Assembly: GCF_000384295.1 (NCBI RefSeq)
Contig: NZ_KB913037.1
Span: forward strand, 10,656,228 to 10,720,227
Direction: 5' to 3'
DNA: 64,000 nt
Origin: Amycolatopsis balhimycina FH 1894
GTDB taxonomy: Bacteria; Actinomycetota; Actinomycetes; Mycobacteriales; Pseudonocardiaceae
Shown here: one piece after another, positions 24,350-34,587 of the stretch
Layout of the letters: each line of letters starts with the position of its first letter
How positions within the stretch are numbered: position 1 is the stretch's first letter
Made by a program: the position numbers and the translations under genes
Notes under the pieces: model-generated
What the model was told of the DNA's origin: nothing
Databases searched by the model: none
Seen by the model: the letters and a program-made list of their open reading frames with translations, nothing else

Positions 24350-27300
24350 ATGAGCGGGGCAATGGTCGACGGTGTGCGCCCGGGTGCGGGGGCGGACGCC
24401 TCGGGTGTGGGCGAGGCCGGGGAGCAGGAGCTGCGCCGGCTGCTGGCCGGGCTGACCGCCGTCCGCGACGGAGACTTCGGCATCCGCCTGCCGGGCGGGG
24501 CCGACGGCCTGCTCGGCGAGATCGCCACGGTCTTCAACGGTATGGCCGACCAGCTGTCGCTGTTCACCTCCGAGGTCACCCGCGTCGCGCGGGAGGTCGG
24601 CAGCGAGGGCCAGCTCGGCGGGCAGGCCAAGGTCCCCGGCGTGTCCGGCACGTGGAAAGACCTGACCGACTCGGTGAACGCCATGGCGGGAAATCTCACG
24701 ACGCAGGTCCGTGACATCGCGCAGGTCGCCACCGCGGTGGCGAAGGGCGACCTGTCGCAGAAGATCGACGTCGACGCCCGCGGCGAGATCCTGGAGCTCA
24801 AGGACACCGTCAACACGATGGTGGACCAGCTGTCGTCGTTCGCGGACGAGGTCACCCGGGTGGCGCGCGAGGTGGGCAGCGAAGGCCGCCTCGGCGGGCA
24901 GGCCCAGGTGCCCGGCGTCGGCGGGGTTTGGCGTGATCTCACCGATTCGGTGAACTTCATGGCCGGGAACCTGACGGACCAGGTCCGCAACATCGCGCAG
25001 GTGACGACGGCGGTGGCGAAGGGTGACCTGTCGCAGAAGATCACCGTCGACGCCCGCGGCGAGATCCTCGAACTCAAGAACACGATCAACACGATGGTGG
25101 ACCAGCTGTCGTCCTTCGCCGACGAGGTCACCCGCGTCGCCCGGGAAGTGGGCACCGAGGGCCGGCTGGGCGGCCAGGCCGACGTCAAGGGCGTCTCCGG
25201 GACCTGGCGCGACCTCACCGACTCGGTGAACTTCATGGCGGGCAACCTGACCGACCAGGTCCGCAACATCGCGCAGGTCGCCACCGCGGTGGCGAGCGGC
25301 GATCTCTCGCAGAAGATCAACGTCACGGCCCGCGGCGAGGTCTTGGAGCTCAAGGACACGCTGAACACGATGGTGGATCAGCTGTCCGCGTTCGCGGACG
25401 AGGTCACCCGGGTGGCGCGCGAAGTGGGCACCGAGGGCCGGCTGGGCGGCCAGGCCGACGTCAAGGGCGTCTCCGGGACCTGGAAGGACCTCACCGAGTC
25501 GGTCAACGTCATGGCCGACAACCTCACCGCACAGGTCCGCTCGATCGCCCAGGTCACCACCGCCGTCGCCCGCGGCGACCTGTCGCAGAAGATCCGGGTC
25601 GACGCCCGCGGCGAGATCCTCGAGCTGAAGGACACCATCAACACGATGGTGGATCAGCTGTCCGCGTTCGCGGACGAGGTCACCCGGGTGGCGCGCGAGG
25701 TCGGCACCGAGGGCAACCTCGGCGGCCAGGCCACCGTCCGCGGCGTGTCGGGGACCTGGAAGAACCTCACCGACAACGTCAACGTCATGGCGTCCAACCT
25801 GACCGGCCAGGTGCGCTCGATCGCGCAGGTCGCGACCGCGGTCGCGCGCGGTGACCTGTCCCGCAAGATCACCGTCGAGGCCAAGGGCGAGGTCGCGGCC
25901 CTGGCCGACGTCATCAACACGATGGTCGACACGCTGTCCGCGTTCGCCGACGAAGTCACGAGAGTGGCGCGCGAAGTCGGCACCGAGGGCATGCTCGGCG
26001 GGCAGGCGCGCGTGCCGAACGTCGCCGGCACGTGGAAGGACCTGACCGACAACGTCAACTCGATGGCGAACAACCTCACCGGGCAGGTCCGCAACATCGC
26101 CCAGGTGACCACCGCCGTCGCGCAGGGCGACCTGACCCGCAAGATCGACGTCGACGCCCGCGGCGAGATCCTCGAGCTGAAGACCACGATCAACACGATG
26201 GTCGACCAGCTTTCCGCGTTCGCCGCGGAGGTCACGCGCGTGGCGCGCGAGGTCGGCAGCGAAGGCCGCCTCGGCGGCCAGGCCGAGGTCGAAGGCGTGT
26301 CCGGCACCTGGAAGCGGCTCACCGAGAACGTCAACGAGCTGGCCGGGAACCTCACCCGGCAGGTCCGCGCGATCGCCGAGGTGACCAGTGCGGTCGCCGA
26401 AGGCGACCTGACCCGCTCCATCACCGTCGACGCCTCCGGCGAGGTCGCCGAGCTGAAGGACAACATCAACTCGATGGTCGAGTCGCTGCGCGAGACCACG
26501 CGGGCGAACCAGGAACAGGACTGGCTCAAGTCCAACCTGGCCACCATCACCGGGCTGATGCAGGGCCGGCGCGACCTCGCCGTCGTCGCGGCCGCGGTGA
26601 TGGACGAGCTCGTCCCGCTGGTCAACGCCCAGTTCGGCGCCTTCTACCTGGCCGACGACACCGCCGAGGTGCCGGAGCTGCGGCTGGTCGGCGCGTACGG
26701 CCACCCCGAGGGCGAGGGCCCGGTGGTGCGGTTCCGGATCGGCCAGTCGCTGGTCGGGCAGGCCGCGCGCAGCCGCCGTCCGATCGCCGTCGACGACGTG
26801 CCGCCCGGCTACGCGACCATCTCCTCCGGCCTCGGCGCCACCGTGCCCGCCAGCCTGATCGTGCTGCCGATCGTGGTCGAGGACCAGGTGCTCGGCGTGC
26901 TCGAACTCGCGTCGGTGCACGGGTTCACCGCGGTGCACCGGGCGTTCCTCGAACTGCTGATGGAGCAGATCGGCGTCAACGTCAACAGCATCGTCGCCAA
27001 CGCACGCACCGACGAACTGCTGGGGGAGTCGCAGCGGCTGACGGCGGAGCTGCAGGCCCGTTCCGAAGAACTCCAAGCGCGGCAAGAAGAACTGCAGTCC
27101 TCCAACGCCGAGCTGGAGGAGAAGGCGGCGCTGCTGGTCACGCAGAACCGCGACATCGAGACGAAGAACCTGGAGATCGAGCAGGCCCGCCAGGAGCTCG
27201 AGGCCCGCGCCCAGCAGCTGACGCTGGCGTCGAAGTACAAGTCGGAGTTCCTGGCCAACATGAGCCACGAGCTGCGCACCCCGCTCAACAGCCTGCTCAT

Positions 27301-28903
27301 CCTGGCCCAGCTGCTCGCGCAGAACCCGACCCGCAACCTCACCGCGAAACAGGTCGAGTACGCGGGCATCATCCACTCCGCGGGCTCGGACCTGCTGCAG
27401 CTGATCAACGACATCCTCGACCTGTCCAAGGTCGAGGCCGGGAAGATGGACGTCACCCCGGAGCAGGTGTCGCTGCGCGGCCTGCTGGACTACGTCGAAG
27501 CGACGTTCCGGCCGATGACGTCGCAGCGCAACCTCGACTTCCGGATCACCATCGCCCCCGGCTCGCCCGCCGAGCTGCTCACCGACGACTCGCGGCTGCG
27601 GCAGGTGCTGCGCAACCTGCTGTCCAACGCGGTCAAGTTCACCGAGGTCGGCGGGATCGAGCTGCACATCGAGCCGGTGGACCCCGACACGCTGCCCCGG
27701 CCGCTGCGCGCGCACGGGCCCGCCGTCGCGTTCCGGGTCACCGACACCGGGATCGGGATCGCCGAGCACCAGCTGGAGTCGATCTTCGGCGCGTTCCAGC
27801 AGGCCGACGGCACCACCAGCCGCAAGTACGGCGGCACCGGGCTCGGCCTGTCGATCAGCCGCGAGATCGCCCAGCTGCTCGGCGGGTTCATCACCGCCGA
27901 GAGCACCCTGGGGGAAGGCAGCACGTTCACCTTCTCGCTGCCGGTCGCGCGGCCGGACTTCGCGACGCTCCCCACGGGCGAGCAGGCCTCGACCGCCGTC
28001 ACGACGAGGGAGTCCGGTGTCACGGCGTCCGGGCCGCGCGCGTACCGGCGGCTGCTGGTCGTGGAGGAGCGCCAGCACGGGCTGCTGACCCTCGTCGCCG
28101 AAAGCGCCGCCTCGGACCTGGCCGACAGCCGGGACATCGGCCTCTCGCCCGCCGACGTCGAAGTGGTCACGGCGGTCGGCACCCAGGAGGCGGCGGCCGC
28201 CCTCGCCACCGACGCCTACCACTGCGTGGTGCTGGACCTGGACCTGCCGGACCGGACCGCGTTCAGCTTCCTCGACGCGATGCAGGGCGACAGCGCGCTG
28301 CGGCTGGTGCCGGTGCTCGCGCACAACAGCCGCCGCCTCGACGTCGAGCTGGCGCAGCTGGTGCAGTCCCGCGCGGACGTCCAGTCACTGGAAGTGCTGT
28401 CCGGGCTGGACGAGCTGCGCGAGCGGATCGCGCTGCACCTCTCGGCCGAGAAACCCGGCGCGGTGCTCCCCCTGGTCAGACCGGACGAGCCCGCCGCGCC
28501 GGTGCGGGCCGCCGACGTCGACACCACCCTGGCCGGGCGCACGGTGCTGATCGTCGACGACGACCCGCGCAACGTCTACGCCCTCACCGGGATCCTGGAA
28601 CTGCACGGGATGGAAGTGCTGCACGCCGAGGACGGCCGCAAGGGCGTCGAAACCGTCGCCGCGCACCCCGGCATCGACCTGATCCTGATGGACGTGATGA
28701 TGCCGGAGATGGACGGCTACACCGCCACCGCGAAGATCCGCGCGATGCCCGAACACGCGCGGATCCCGATCGTGGCGGTGACGGCGAAGGCGATGCCGGG
28801 CGACCGCGAGAAGAGCCTCGCGTCCGGCGCGACCGACTACGTGACCAAACCCGTCGACGCGGACGACCTGATCGCCCGCATCAAGCGGCACGTGACGGCG
28901 TGA
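24350..28903 (+). CDS. Hybrid histidine kinase with seven HAMP repeats, GAF, HisKA, HATPase and receiver domains
   Basis: This 1517-residue soluble kinase has no membrane segment. Residues about 30-718 are tandem HAMP units (seven units of 92 residues after a partial first one). Next come a GAF domain (about 734-887), a Glu-rich coiled coil (about 888-964), and HisKA with the phospho-acceptor His973 in [12 protein letters not shown]. An HATPase domain (about 1077-1200, [11 protein letters not shown] and GTGLGLSIS) is followed by a degenerate receiver-like segment (about 1231-1364, VVLDLDLPD). The C-terminal receiver has Asp1448 in [14 protein letters not shown]. The layout matches group III (Nik1-type) kinases linked to osmotic or envelope stress. 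The coupled phosphatase gene overlaps its stop (GTGA). Confidence 0.95.
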   Translation: MSGAMVDGVRPGAGADASGVGEAGEQELRRLLAGLTAVRDGDFGIRLPGGADGLLGEIATVFNGMADQLSLFTSEVTRVAREVGSEGQLGGQAKVPGVSGTWKDLTDSVNAMAGNLTTQVRDIAQVATAVAKGDLSQKIDVDARGEILELKDTVNTMVDQLSSFADEVTRVAREVGSEGRLGGQAQVPGVGGVWRDLTDSVNFMAGNLTDQVRNIAQVTTAVAKGDLSQKITVDARGEILELKNTINTMVDQLSSFADEVTRVAREVGTEGRLGGQADVKGVSGTWRDLTDSVNFMAGNLTDQVRNIAQVATAVASGDLSQKINVTARGEVLELKDTLNTMVDQLSAFADEVTRVAREVGTEGRLGGQADVKGVSGTWKDLTESVNVMADNLTAQVRSIAQVTTAVARGDLSQKIRVDARGEILELKDTINTMVDQLSAFADEVTRVAREVGTEGNLGGQATVRGVSGTWKNLTDNVNVMASNLTGQVRSIAQVATAVARGDLSRKITVEAKGEVAALADVINTMVDTLSAFADEVTRVAREVGTEGMLGGQARVPNVAGTWKDLTDNVNSMANNLTGQVRNIAQVTTAVAQGDLTRKIDVDARGEILELKTTINTMVDQLSAFAAEVTRVAREVGSEGRLGGQAEVEGVSGTWKRLTENVNELAGNLTRQVRAIAEVTSAVAEGDLTRSITVDASGEVAELKDNINSMVESLRETTRANQEQDWLKSNLATITGLMQGRRDLAVVAAAVMDELVPLVNAQFGAFYLADDTAEVPELRLVGAYGHPEGEGPVVRFRIGQSLVGQAARSRRPIAVDDVPPGYATISSGLGATVPASLIVLPIVVEDQVLGVLELASVHGFTAVHRAFLELLMEQIGVNVNSIVANARTDELLGESQRLTAELQARSEELQARQEELQSSNAELEEKAALLVTQNRDIETKNLEIEQARQELEARAQQLTLASKYKSEFLANMSHELRTPLNSLLILAQLLAQNPTRNLTAKQVEYAGIIHSAGSDLLQLINDILDLSKVEAGKMDVTPEQVSLRGLLDYVEATFRPMTSQRNLDFRITIAPGSPAELLTDDSRLRQVLRNLLSNAVKFTEVGGIELHIEPVDPDTLPRPLRAHGPAVAFRVTDTGIGIAEHQLESIFGAFQQADGTTSRKYGGTGLGLSISREIAQLLGGFITAESTLGEGSTFTFSLPVARPDFATLPTGEQASTAVTTRESGVTASGPRAYRRLLVVEERQHGLLTLVAESAASDLADSRDIGLSPADVEVVTAVGTQEAAAALATDAYHCVVLDLDLPDRTAFSFLDAMQGDSALRLVPVLAHNSRRLDVELAQLVQSRADVQSLEVLSGLDELRERIALHLSAEKPGAVLPLVRPDEPAAPVRAADVDTTLAGRTVLIVDDDPRNVYALTGILELHGMEVLHAEDGRKGVETVAAHPGIDLILMDVMMPEMDGYTATAKIRAMPEHARIPIVAVTAKAMPGDREKSLASGATDYVTKPVDADDLIARIKRHVTA
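24572..26503 (+). repeat. Seven tandem 276-bp repeats encoding HAMP units
   Basis: The DNA repeats with an exact 276-bp period. Units start at the GAG of the [10 protein letters not shown] codons at 24572, 24848, 25124, 25400, 25676, 25952 and 26228. Each encodes [26 protein letters not shown] and [11 protein letters not shown] blocks. Units three and four are nearly identical in their first third. This is coding repetition, prone to unequal recombination. Confidence 0.92.
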
Positions 28904-31302
28904 TCGGCGACGGGCAGTTGCCTGCCGAGGACCAGGGCGTTCCGGTGCTCGCCCCGCCGGCCGAGGTGTCGGCCAACCTCGCCCGGCTCGCCGGCACCGT
29001 CGCCCGCCTGCGCGGCGAGGTCGACCACGCGCACGCCGTCGCCGACGGCCGCGCGCTGATCGAGCTGGCCAAGGGCGTGCTGATGGAGCGGCTGCGCTGC
29101 ACGCCGTCGGACGCGGCGAAGCAGCTGGAAAGCCTCGCCGGACGCTCGGGATTGACGTCGCTGGAGTTCGCGGCCGAGATCGTCGGCGAGGCCGCCGAAG
29201 ACCGCATCAGCGAGGTGGCCCAGGAGTTCCTGGCCCGCGCCGAGGGTGAAGACTCCGTCGCGGTCCGCTTGCGCACGGCGGAAAGCGGCGTACTCGCGGC
29301 GGGGGACACCCAGCGCGTCGCGGAGTCCATTTTGGAGCACGCGCTACGGCCGCTCGGCGCCACCGCCGTCGCGGTGTGGCTCGCCGGTCCCGACGGATCG
29401 CTCACCCTGGCCGGCTCGGCCGGGTTTTCGGCCGAGGAAGCGGCCCGCTGGCGCTACGTCCCGCCCGGCGTCGCGACGCCGGCCCGCAGCGCGCTGATCG
29501 AGCGGGACACGGTCTGGCAGCCGACCCTCGCCGGCGCGGGCCTGCCGTCGATCGGGCAGCACACGCTGGCCGAAGGCGGGCGCGTCGCCGTGCCCACCGG
29601 GACCGGCGGCCGGATCATCGGCGTCGTCGAGATGTGCTGGCCGCAGCCGCTGCCCGCCGAACCCGGGCGGCTCCGGCGGCAGCTGGAAGCGCTGGCCGAG
29701 CTGTGCGCGCACACGCTCGACACCTGGGACGGCGTGGTCGCCCCGGTCGCCGCCGACGGCTCGGGCGACTTCCTCGGGGAGCTGGTGGACTTCGTCGACG
29801 GCCTGCACGACCCGGCCGTGCTGCTCTCGCCGTGCCTCGACGGCGGCAGGCTCAGCGATTTCCGCATCCACCACGCCAACGTCCGGTTCGCCGACCCGGG
29901 CGGGCGGCCGCGGAGCCGGATCGTCGGCACCCGGCTGCTGGAGACGTACCCGCTCGCGGCCGAGGAAAGCGGCCTGCTGGACAAGATCCACCGCGTCTAC
30001 GCCACCGGCGAGCCGTTCCGCGCGGACAACATGGCGGTCACCACCCTCGTCGACCAGGTGCCGCTGACCGTGCTCACCGACATCAGCGTCACGCGCTTCG
30101 CCGGCAACGTGCTGATGATCCTGCGCATCCAGGACGACGCGGCGAAGCTCGCCGTGCTGCTGCAGCACGCCCAGCGGCTCGGCCGCATCGGCGGCTTCGA
30201 AGAGAACGTCGTCACCGGCGCGATCACCTGGAACACCGAGCTGTTCGCGCTGTACGGCCTGCCGCTGAACGCCACGCCGCTGTCGCTGCACGAACTGGCC
30301 GCGCACGCGCACCCCGACGACGCGCAGGCGATCGGCCGGTTCCTGCGCGCGGTGCTGCACCACAAGAGGCCGTCGTCGACGGCGTTCCGGCTGCAGCGCT
30401 CCGACGGCGTCGCCCGGCACATCCGCGTGGTCGCCGAGCCGGTCGCCGACGGACGGGGCGAGCTGGTCGCGGTCCGCGGTGCCTACCAGGACGTTTCGTC
30501 GCAGCACTGGACCGAGGTGGCGCTGGCCGCGACGCGGGACAGGCTGGCCGAAACCGAGCAGCACGCGATGGAGCGCAACCGGCTCGCGCTGCAGCTGCAG
30601 CACGCGATCATGCCGCCGGCCAAGGGCCCGATCGACATGCCGGGCCTGCGGGCGGCGGTCCGCTACCGCCCCGCGGAGAAGGAGCACCTGGTCGGCGGCG
30701 ACTGGTACGACGCGGTCGCGCTGCCGACCGGCGAGGTGCTGCTGTGCGTCGGCGACGTCGCCGGGCACGGCATCGACGCGGCGACCGGGATGGTGAGCCT
30801 CCGCAACGCCCTGCGCGGCCTCGCGGCGACCGGCGCCGGGCCGGCGCAGCTGCTGACCTGGCTGAACCTGGTGGCCTACCACCTCACCGACCACGTCACG
30901 GCGACCGCCGTCGCGGCCGTCTACGACCCGGCTCACCGGAAGCTGCGCTGGGCGCGGGCGGGGCACCTGCCGCCGATCGTCCGGCACCGCAACGGCGAGG
31001 CGACGACCCTGCCGCTGATCCGCGGTTCCCTGCTCGGCGCGGTCCAGGACGTCGTCTACCAGGAGGAGGAGCTGCAGCTCGCCGAGGGCGACATCCTGCT
31101 GATCTACACCGACGGCCTGATCGAGCGCCGCGACCGGCCGGTCCAGGAATCGGTGTCCCGCCTGGTGACCCTGGTCGACGGCCACGACGGCGGTCTCGAA
31201 AACCAGCTGGACAGGCTGCTGACCTACAGCACGGCCGACACCGACGACGACACGTGCGTGGTCGGCATCGAGGTCACCACAGCGTTCCCCGCAAGTTCGT
31301 GA
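28900..31302 (+). CDS. ANTAR-GAF-PAS-PP2C (SpoIIE-type) phosphatase
   Basis: This 800-residue protein is a sensor phosphatase. An N-terminal ANTAR-type RNA-binding helical domain (about 31-94, ALIELAKGVLMERLRC and SGLTSLEFAAEIVG) is followed by a GAF domain (about 131-277). Two PAS-like modules come next (about 291-414 and 421-541, the latter with GGFEENVVTGAITWN). The PP2C domain (about 571-798) contains VGGDWYDAV, VGDVAGHGIDAA, RAGHLPP and YTDGLIERR, so the metal-binding aspartates are present. SpoIIE-type enzymes dephosphorylate anti-sigma-factor antagonists. The GTG at 28900 overlaps the kinase stop, so both are made together. Its TGA lies inside the downstream palindrome. Confidence 0.92.
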   Translation: MIGDGQLPAEDQGVPVLAPPAEVSANLARLAGTVARLRGEVDHAHAVADGRALIELAKGVLMERLRCTPSDAAKQLESLAGRSGLTSLEFAAEIVGEAAEDRISEVAQEFLARAEGEDSVAVRLRTAESGVLAAGDTQRVAESILEHALRPLGATAVAVWLAGPDGSLTLAGSAGFSAEEAARWRYVPPGVATPARSALIERDTVWQPTLAGAGLPSIGQHTLAEGGRVAVPTGTGGRIIGVVEMCWPQPLPAEPGRLRRQLEALAELCAHTLDTWDGVVAPVAADGSGDFLGELVDFVDGLHDPAVLLSPCLDGGRLSDFRIHHANVRFADPGGRPRSRIVGTRLLETYPLAAEESGLLDKIHRVYATGEPFRADNMAVTTLVDQVPLTVLTDISVTRFAGNVLMILRIQDDAAKLAVLLQHAQRLGRIGGFEENVVTGAITWNTELFALYGLPLNATPLSLHELAAHAHPDDAQAIGRFLRAVLHHKRPSSTAFRLQRSDGVARHIRVVAEPVADGRGELVAVRGAYQDVSSQHWTEVALAATRDRLAETEQHAMERNRLALQLQHAIMPPAKGPIDMPGLRAAVRYRPAEKEHLVGGDWYDAVALPTGEVLLCVGDVAGHGIDAATGMVSLRNALRGLAATGAGPAQLLTWLNLVAYHLTDHVTATAVAAVYDPAHRKLRWARAGHLPPIVRHRNGEATTLPLIRGSLLGAVQDVVYQEEELQLAEGDILLIYTDGLIERRDRPVQESVSRLVTLVDGHDGGLENQLDRLLTYSTADTDDDTCVVGIEVTTAFPASS

Positions 31303-31350
31303 TGGCCACCTTGAGGAACTACAAGTTCCTCAAGGTGGCATCACGAACTT
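31293..31350. terminator. Family A palindrome between convergent genes
   Basis: Arms 31293-31320 and 31324-31350 are complementary apart from one extra base and start AAGTTCGTGATGGCCACC. The palindrome supplies the TGA stop of the phosphatase gene (31300-31302) and ends 3 nt before the convergent antiporter stop at 31353. It belongs to the same family as 1471-1517 and 15919-15977. Confidence 0.75.
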
Positions 31351-31352
31351 TG

Positions 31353-32447
31353 TCAGGGGTTGACGGCCAGGACGAGGAAGCCGGCCAGCAGGACCAGGTG
31401 CACGCCGCCCTGGAGGCGGGTCGCCCGGCCGGGGACGACCGTCAGGACGCTCACCACCACCGTCAGTGCCAGCAGGACGATCTGCGTCGAGCCGAGGCCG
31501 AGCAGCAGCCGTCCCGGCAGCCACACCGACGCGAGCGCGATGGCGGGGATCGTCAAGCCGATGCTCGCGATCGCCGAGCCGTAGGCCAGGTTGAGGCTGA
31601 TCTGCATCCGGTCGCGCTGGGCCGCGCGCACCGCGGCCAGGGTCTCCGGCAGCAGTACCAGGAGCGCGATCACCACGCCGACGAACGACTGCGGGAACCC
31701 CGCGGCGCGCACGCCGGCTTCGATCGCCGGCGACTCCACCTTGGCCAGCCCGACGACCGCGACGAGTGCGACCAGCAAGAGCCCCAGGCTGCCCAGTGCC
31801 GCCCGGTTCGACGGCGGGACGGCGTGGTCGTCCTCCTTGACCGCGCCGTCGGCGGCCACCGGGAGGAAGAAGTCGCGGTGCCGGACCGTCTGGGTCAGCA
31901 CGAACGTCCCGTACAGCGCCAGGGACGCGAGCGCGGCGAAAGTCAGCTGCGTCGGGGAGAACGCCGGTCCGGGCGTGCTGGAGGTGAACGCCGGCAGCAC
32001 GAGGCTCAGCGTGGCCAGGGTCGCGACCGTGGCCAGCGCGGCGCCGCTGCCCTCCGGGTTGAACAGCGTCGCGCCGTAACGCCGGGCGCCGACGAGCAGC
32101 GAGATGCCGACGATCCCGTTCGTCGTGATCATCACCGCCGCGAACACGGTGTCCCGCGCCAGCGAGCCGGTTTCCGGGCCGCCGGAGACCATCATCGTGA
32201 CGATCAGCGCGACCTCGATGACGGTGACCGCGACCGCGAGGACGAGCGACCCGAACGGTTCCCCGGCGCGGTGCGCGACGACCTCGGCGTGGTGCACCGC
32301 GGCGAGCACGGTGGCGCCCAGTGCGACGGCGACGAGGGCCACGAAGACCGGCCCGAGGTCGCGGCCCCAGGCGAGCGCCAGGACGAGGATGCCGAGCAGG
32401 GGAGTGACGGAGGTCCAGGACAGCAGGAAGGATCTCAGTGCGGCCAT
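31353..32447 (-). CDS. Calcium/proton (ChaA-type) cation antiporter
   Basis: This 364-residue membrane protein has about eleven hydrophobic segments and the two homologous motifs of the CaCA superfamily. The first is around VTVIEVALIVTMMVSG; the second is LLPETLAAVRAAQ, followed by ISLNLAYGSAIASIG. ChaA-type proteins expel Ca2+ or Na+/K+ in exchange for protons. The ATG at 32447 has GAGGG 7 nt upstream. It is encoded alone and converges on the signalling pair. Confidence 0.88.
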   Translation of the reverse strand: MAALRSFLLSWTSVTPLLGILVLALAWGRDLGPVFVALVAVALGATVLAAVHHAEVVAHRAGEPFGSLVLAVAVTVIEVALIVTMMVSGGPETGSLARDTVFAAVMITTNGIVGISLLVGARRYGATLFNPEGSGAALATVATLATLSLVLPAFTSSTPGPAFSPTQLTFAALASLALYGTFVLTQTVRHRDFFLPVAADGAVKEDDHAVPPSNRAALGSLGLLLVALVAVVGLAKVESPAIEAGVRAAGFPQSFVGVVIALLVLLPETLAAVRAAQRDRMQISLNLAYGSAIASIGLTIPAIALASVWLPGRLLLGLGSTQIVLLALTVVVSVLTVVPGRATRLQGGVHLVLLAGFLVLAVNP

Positions 32448-32580
32448 GCCTCCACCCTCGCACACCGGCGGTGGTTCCGCGTTCCCGTAAGGCGATTCTC
32501 ACATCGTCCCTTGTGGACGGGCGGACGCGGTGTCGAGGATCCCGCGGCCGTGGCGCCGGAACGCGGAAGTCCATTGTGGA

Positions 32581-33423
32581 CTATCGAGGGGATTCCCCGG
32601 TCCACTCAGGCAACCGGACGCCGTGCAGGCCGCGGTAGGCCGCGCGCTCCGGCGGGCGCCAATCCGCGAGGAGTTCCGCCCGGGGCGCGAAGACCTCGAC
32701 GCCGAGCGGGTGGCACGTGCCGATCGGGTCGCGGGCGTCCGGGCCCCACAGCGGCACCGAAAGGTCGCCGCCCGGGCAAGCGGACAGCGCGCACAGCAGG
32801 TCGACCTCGGCGAAGAACTCGAAGTGGTCGCCTGGGCGGGCCGGGCTGGCCTTCATGAAGTAGCGGTCGTCGTCGTTGAGGCCGGTGCACTGGAAGACGT
32901 TGAGGACGTCGTGCACGTCGAACTCGGTCAGGCCGAACGGCGCGACGGCGCGGACCAGGTTCGAGTGGCAGTGGAAGTCGAAGTCCTCACCGGTGAGCAC
33001 CCGGTTGACGTACGGGTCGCAGCGGGTGCCGAGCAGGTCGTGGACGCGGCCGCCGTCGCCGTCGGCGCCGTGACCGGTGAGGGTGTCGGCGGTGATCGTG
33101 GCCAGCGGGCGCAGGAACGGCAGGGTCGACCACAGGCGGTCGAAGGTGCTGACGTGGGCGCGCTGCAGTTGCCGGGTGCGCGCCGCCCAGAACCGTTCGC
33201 GCGGGTCGTCGGCGTGCCACAGGTTGAGGTCGCCGACCTGCGGTCCGTCGATGGTCCGCAGGCGGCACAGGTGCCCGCGCGGCACCCGCCACGCGCGTCC
33301 CGAGCGGATGGGGACCTCGAACGCCTCGACGAGTTCCCGGCCCTCTTCCCCGGCGAGCCGCCGGTAGAAGAGCCGGTCGACGTCGAGGGCAGGGCCCCGG
33401 TAGGCGGCTGGGGGTGAAGCCAT
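32581..33423 (-). CDS. DUF1989 / urea-carboxylase-associated family protein
   Basis: This 280-residue protein matches DUF1989, whose members occur beside urea carboxylase or aminomethyltransferase-like genes. Family blocks are RVPRGHLCRLRTIDGPQVGD, DFHCHSNLVRA and LSACPGGDLSVPLWG, followed by HPLGVEVF. The Cys and His in these blocks are probably metal ligands. No urea or purine genes are adjacent, so the metabolic role here is open. It starts with ATG at 33423. Confidence 0.82.
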   Translation of the reverse strand: MASPPAAYRGPALDVDRLFYRRLAGEEGRELVEAFEVPIRSGRAWRVPRGHLCRLRTIDGPQVGDLNLWHADDPRERFWAARTRQLQRAHVSTFDRLWSTLPFLRPLATITADTLTGHGADGDGGRVHDLLGTRCDPYVNRVLTGEDFDFHCHSNLVRAVAPFGLTEFDVHDVLNVFQCTGLNDDDRYFMKASPARPGDHFEFFAEVDLLCALSACPGGDLSVPLWGPDARDPIGTCHPLGVEVFAPRAELLADWRPPERAAYRGLHGVRLPEWTGESPR

Positions 33424-33578
33424 CGGCGGTCTCCCTCGTCGGTGGGCGGGTGCGGCTCCAGGATGCCCTGGCTACGCACGGTGGTGATCGACCACTCGTT
33501 CGGCCGCTGGGGTGGCGGCGGGTCTCCTCCTACCGTCGAGGGAGCGCTCGCCGCTTCGTCGTGGGAGGTGTGACCGGC

Positions 33579-34493
33579 GTGCTCGTGGCCCTCCAGCGCA
33601 CGGGAGAAGACCGGCCGCTCCCCGCGGCGGCGGAGTACTTGGTGGGGTTGCTGCGATCGTGGGGGCCGGGGCCGGACCACCTGACGGGGCTGGCGCTGGC
33701 GGGCATCACGTTGCCGGGCCGGCTGGGACCCCGTTCGGTGGACGCGCTGGTGTTCACCCGCAGCGGGGTCGTGGTGCTCGCGGCGCACGAACCGGGCCCG
33801 GCACGGTGGCCCGGCCCCGGCGACCGGACCGGAGCGGCCGTGGCGGCGGCGAAGGGCGCGCTCGCCGGGCACGACGGGGGCCGGTACGTGACGGGCCTGG
33901 TCGCGGTCGTCCCGTCGGCGGCCGGCTCGCGGGGGAGCGGGCCCGGCGCCGTGCCGGAGTACGAGCCGGAACCGGCGTCGCCGGGAAGCCAGGTCGCAGG
34001 AGTGCCTGCGCGGGAACCTCCCCGAAACGACCGACCGGCGCCGCACTGGCCGGAGCCGCAGCCCGTGCACGGCGTGGCCGTGGTTCACGCGGATCCGCGC
34101 GGTCTCCGGCGCATCATCGCCCAGCACAACCGCTGGCGGACCGTCTGGTCGGCCGACGACGTCCTCGACGCCTGCTACGCCCTTTCCCTCGCGCACCTCG
34201 CCCCGCCGCGGGCGGCCCTCCTCGCCGACGGCTTTCCGGCCCGGCTGCCCACCCTCTCCCGGCTGCCGGAACTCCCCGCCGTGATCTCCGTGCCGCCGGA
34301 ACCGGCGCCGGCCGGGGCCGATGACGGGCCCGGCCCGGGGAACCCGCCGGCGCGCGGGCCCGGTTCCGCCGTTTTCCCGCGGCCGCGGCCGATCCGGCAG
34401 GTGCCGTGGGGGCTGCTGTTCGTCCTGGGGCTGCTCGTCACGATCGGGGTGATCGCCGCCGTGTTCGTCGCGCAGGTCTTCCACGGCTCCTGA
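33579..34493 (+). CDS. Hypothetical C-terminally membrane-anchored protein
   Basis: This protein of about 304 residues is not assigned to a named family. The N-terminal part (about 1-110) alternates hydrophobic strands and helices (VDALVFTRSGVVVLAAHEP) and faintly recalls nuclease-related (NERD-type) folds. A Pro/Ala/Gly-rich central linker follows, and a second ordered segment begins VHADPRGLRRIIAQHNRW. One C-terminal membrane helix (WGLLFVLGLLVTIGVIAAVF) would anchor it with the bulk in the cytoplasm. Several GTG codons could be the start (33570, 33579, 33585); GGGAGG at 33563-33568 best fits 33579. Confidence 0.65.
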   Translation: MLVALQRTGEDRPLPAAAEYLVGLLRSWGPGPDHLTGLALAGITLPGRLGPRSVDALVFTRSGVVVLAAHEPGPARWPGPGDRTGAAVAAAKGALAGHDGGRYVTGLVAVVPSAAGSRGSGPGAVPEYEPEPASPGSQVAGVPAREPPRNDRPAPHWPEPQPVHGVAVVHADPRGLRRIIAQHNRWRTVWSADDVLDACYALSLAHLAPPRAALLADGFPARLPTLSRLPELPAVISVPPEPAPAGADDGPGPGNPPARGPGSAVFPRPRPIRQVPWGLLFVLGLLVTIGVIAAVFVAQVFHGS

Positions 34494-34587
34494 GCTGCCC
34501 CGAACGGTTCGCGTCAACTACGCCATCTGCACCGTTTCCCTGGCGGGTCCGCTGGGCACCTCCCGGTAGATGTGAAAGGGGTTCACG

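Noticed and set aside
24572..26503. Regular DNA repeats that might suggest a CRISPR array or minisatellite.
   Set aside because: The period is 276 bp, in frame, and encodes HAMP domains. There are no short repeats with unique spacers.
26032..28899. A plus-strand frame fused upstream of the PP2C phosphatase, giving a 1756-residue protein.
   Set aside because: The upstream part is an out-of-frame reading of the hybrid kinase and is Arg-rich. The phosphatase begins at the GTG at 28900, coupled to the kinase stop.
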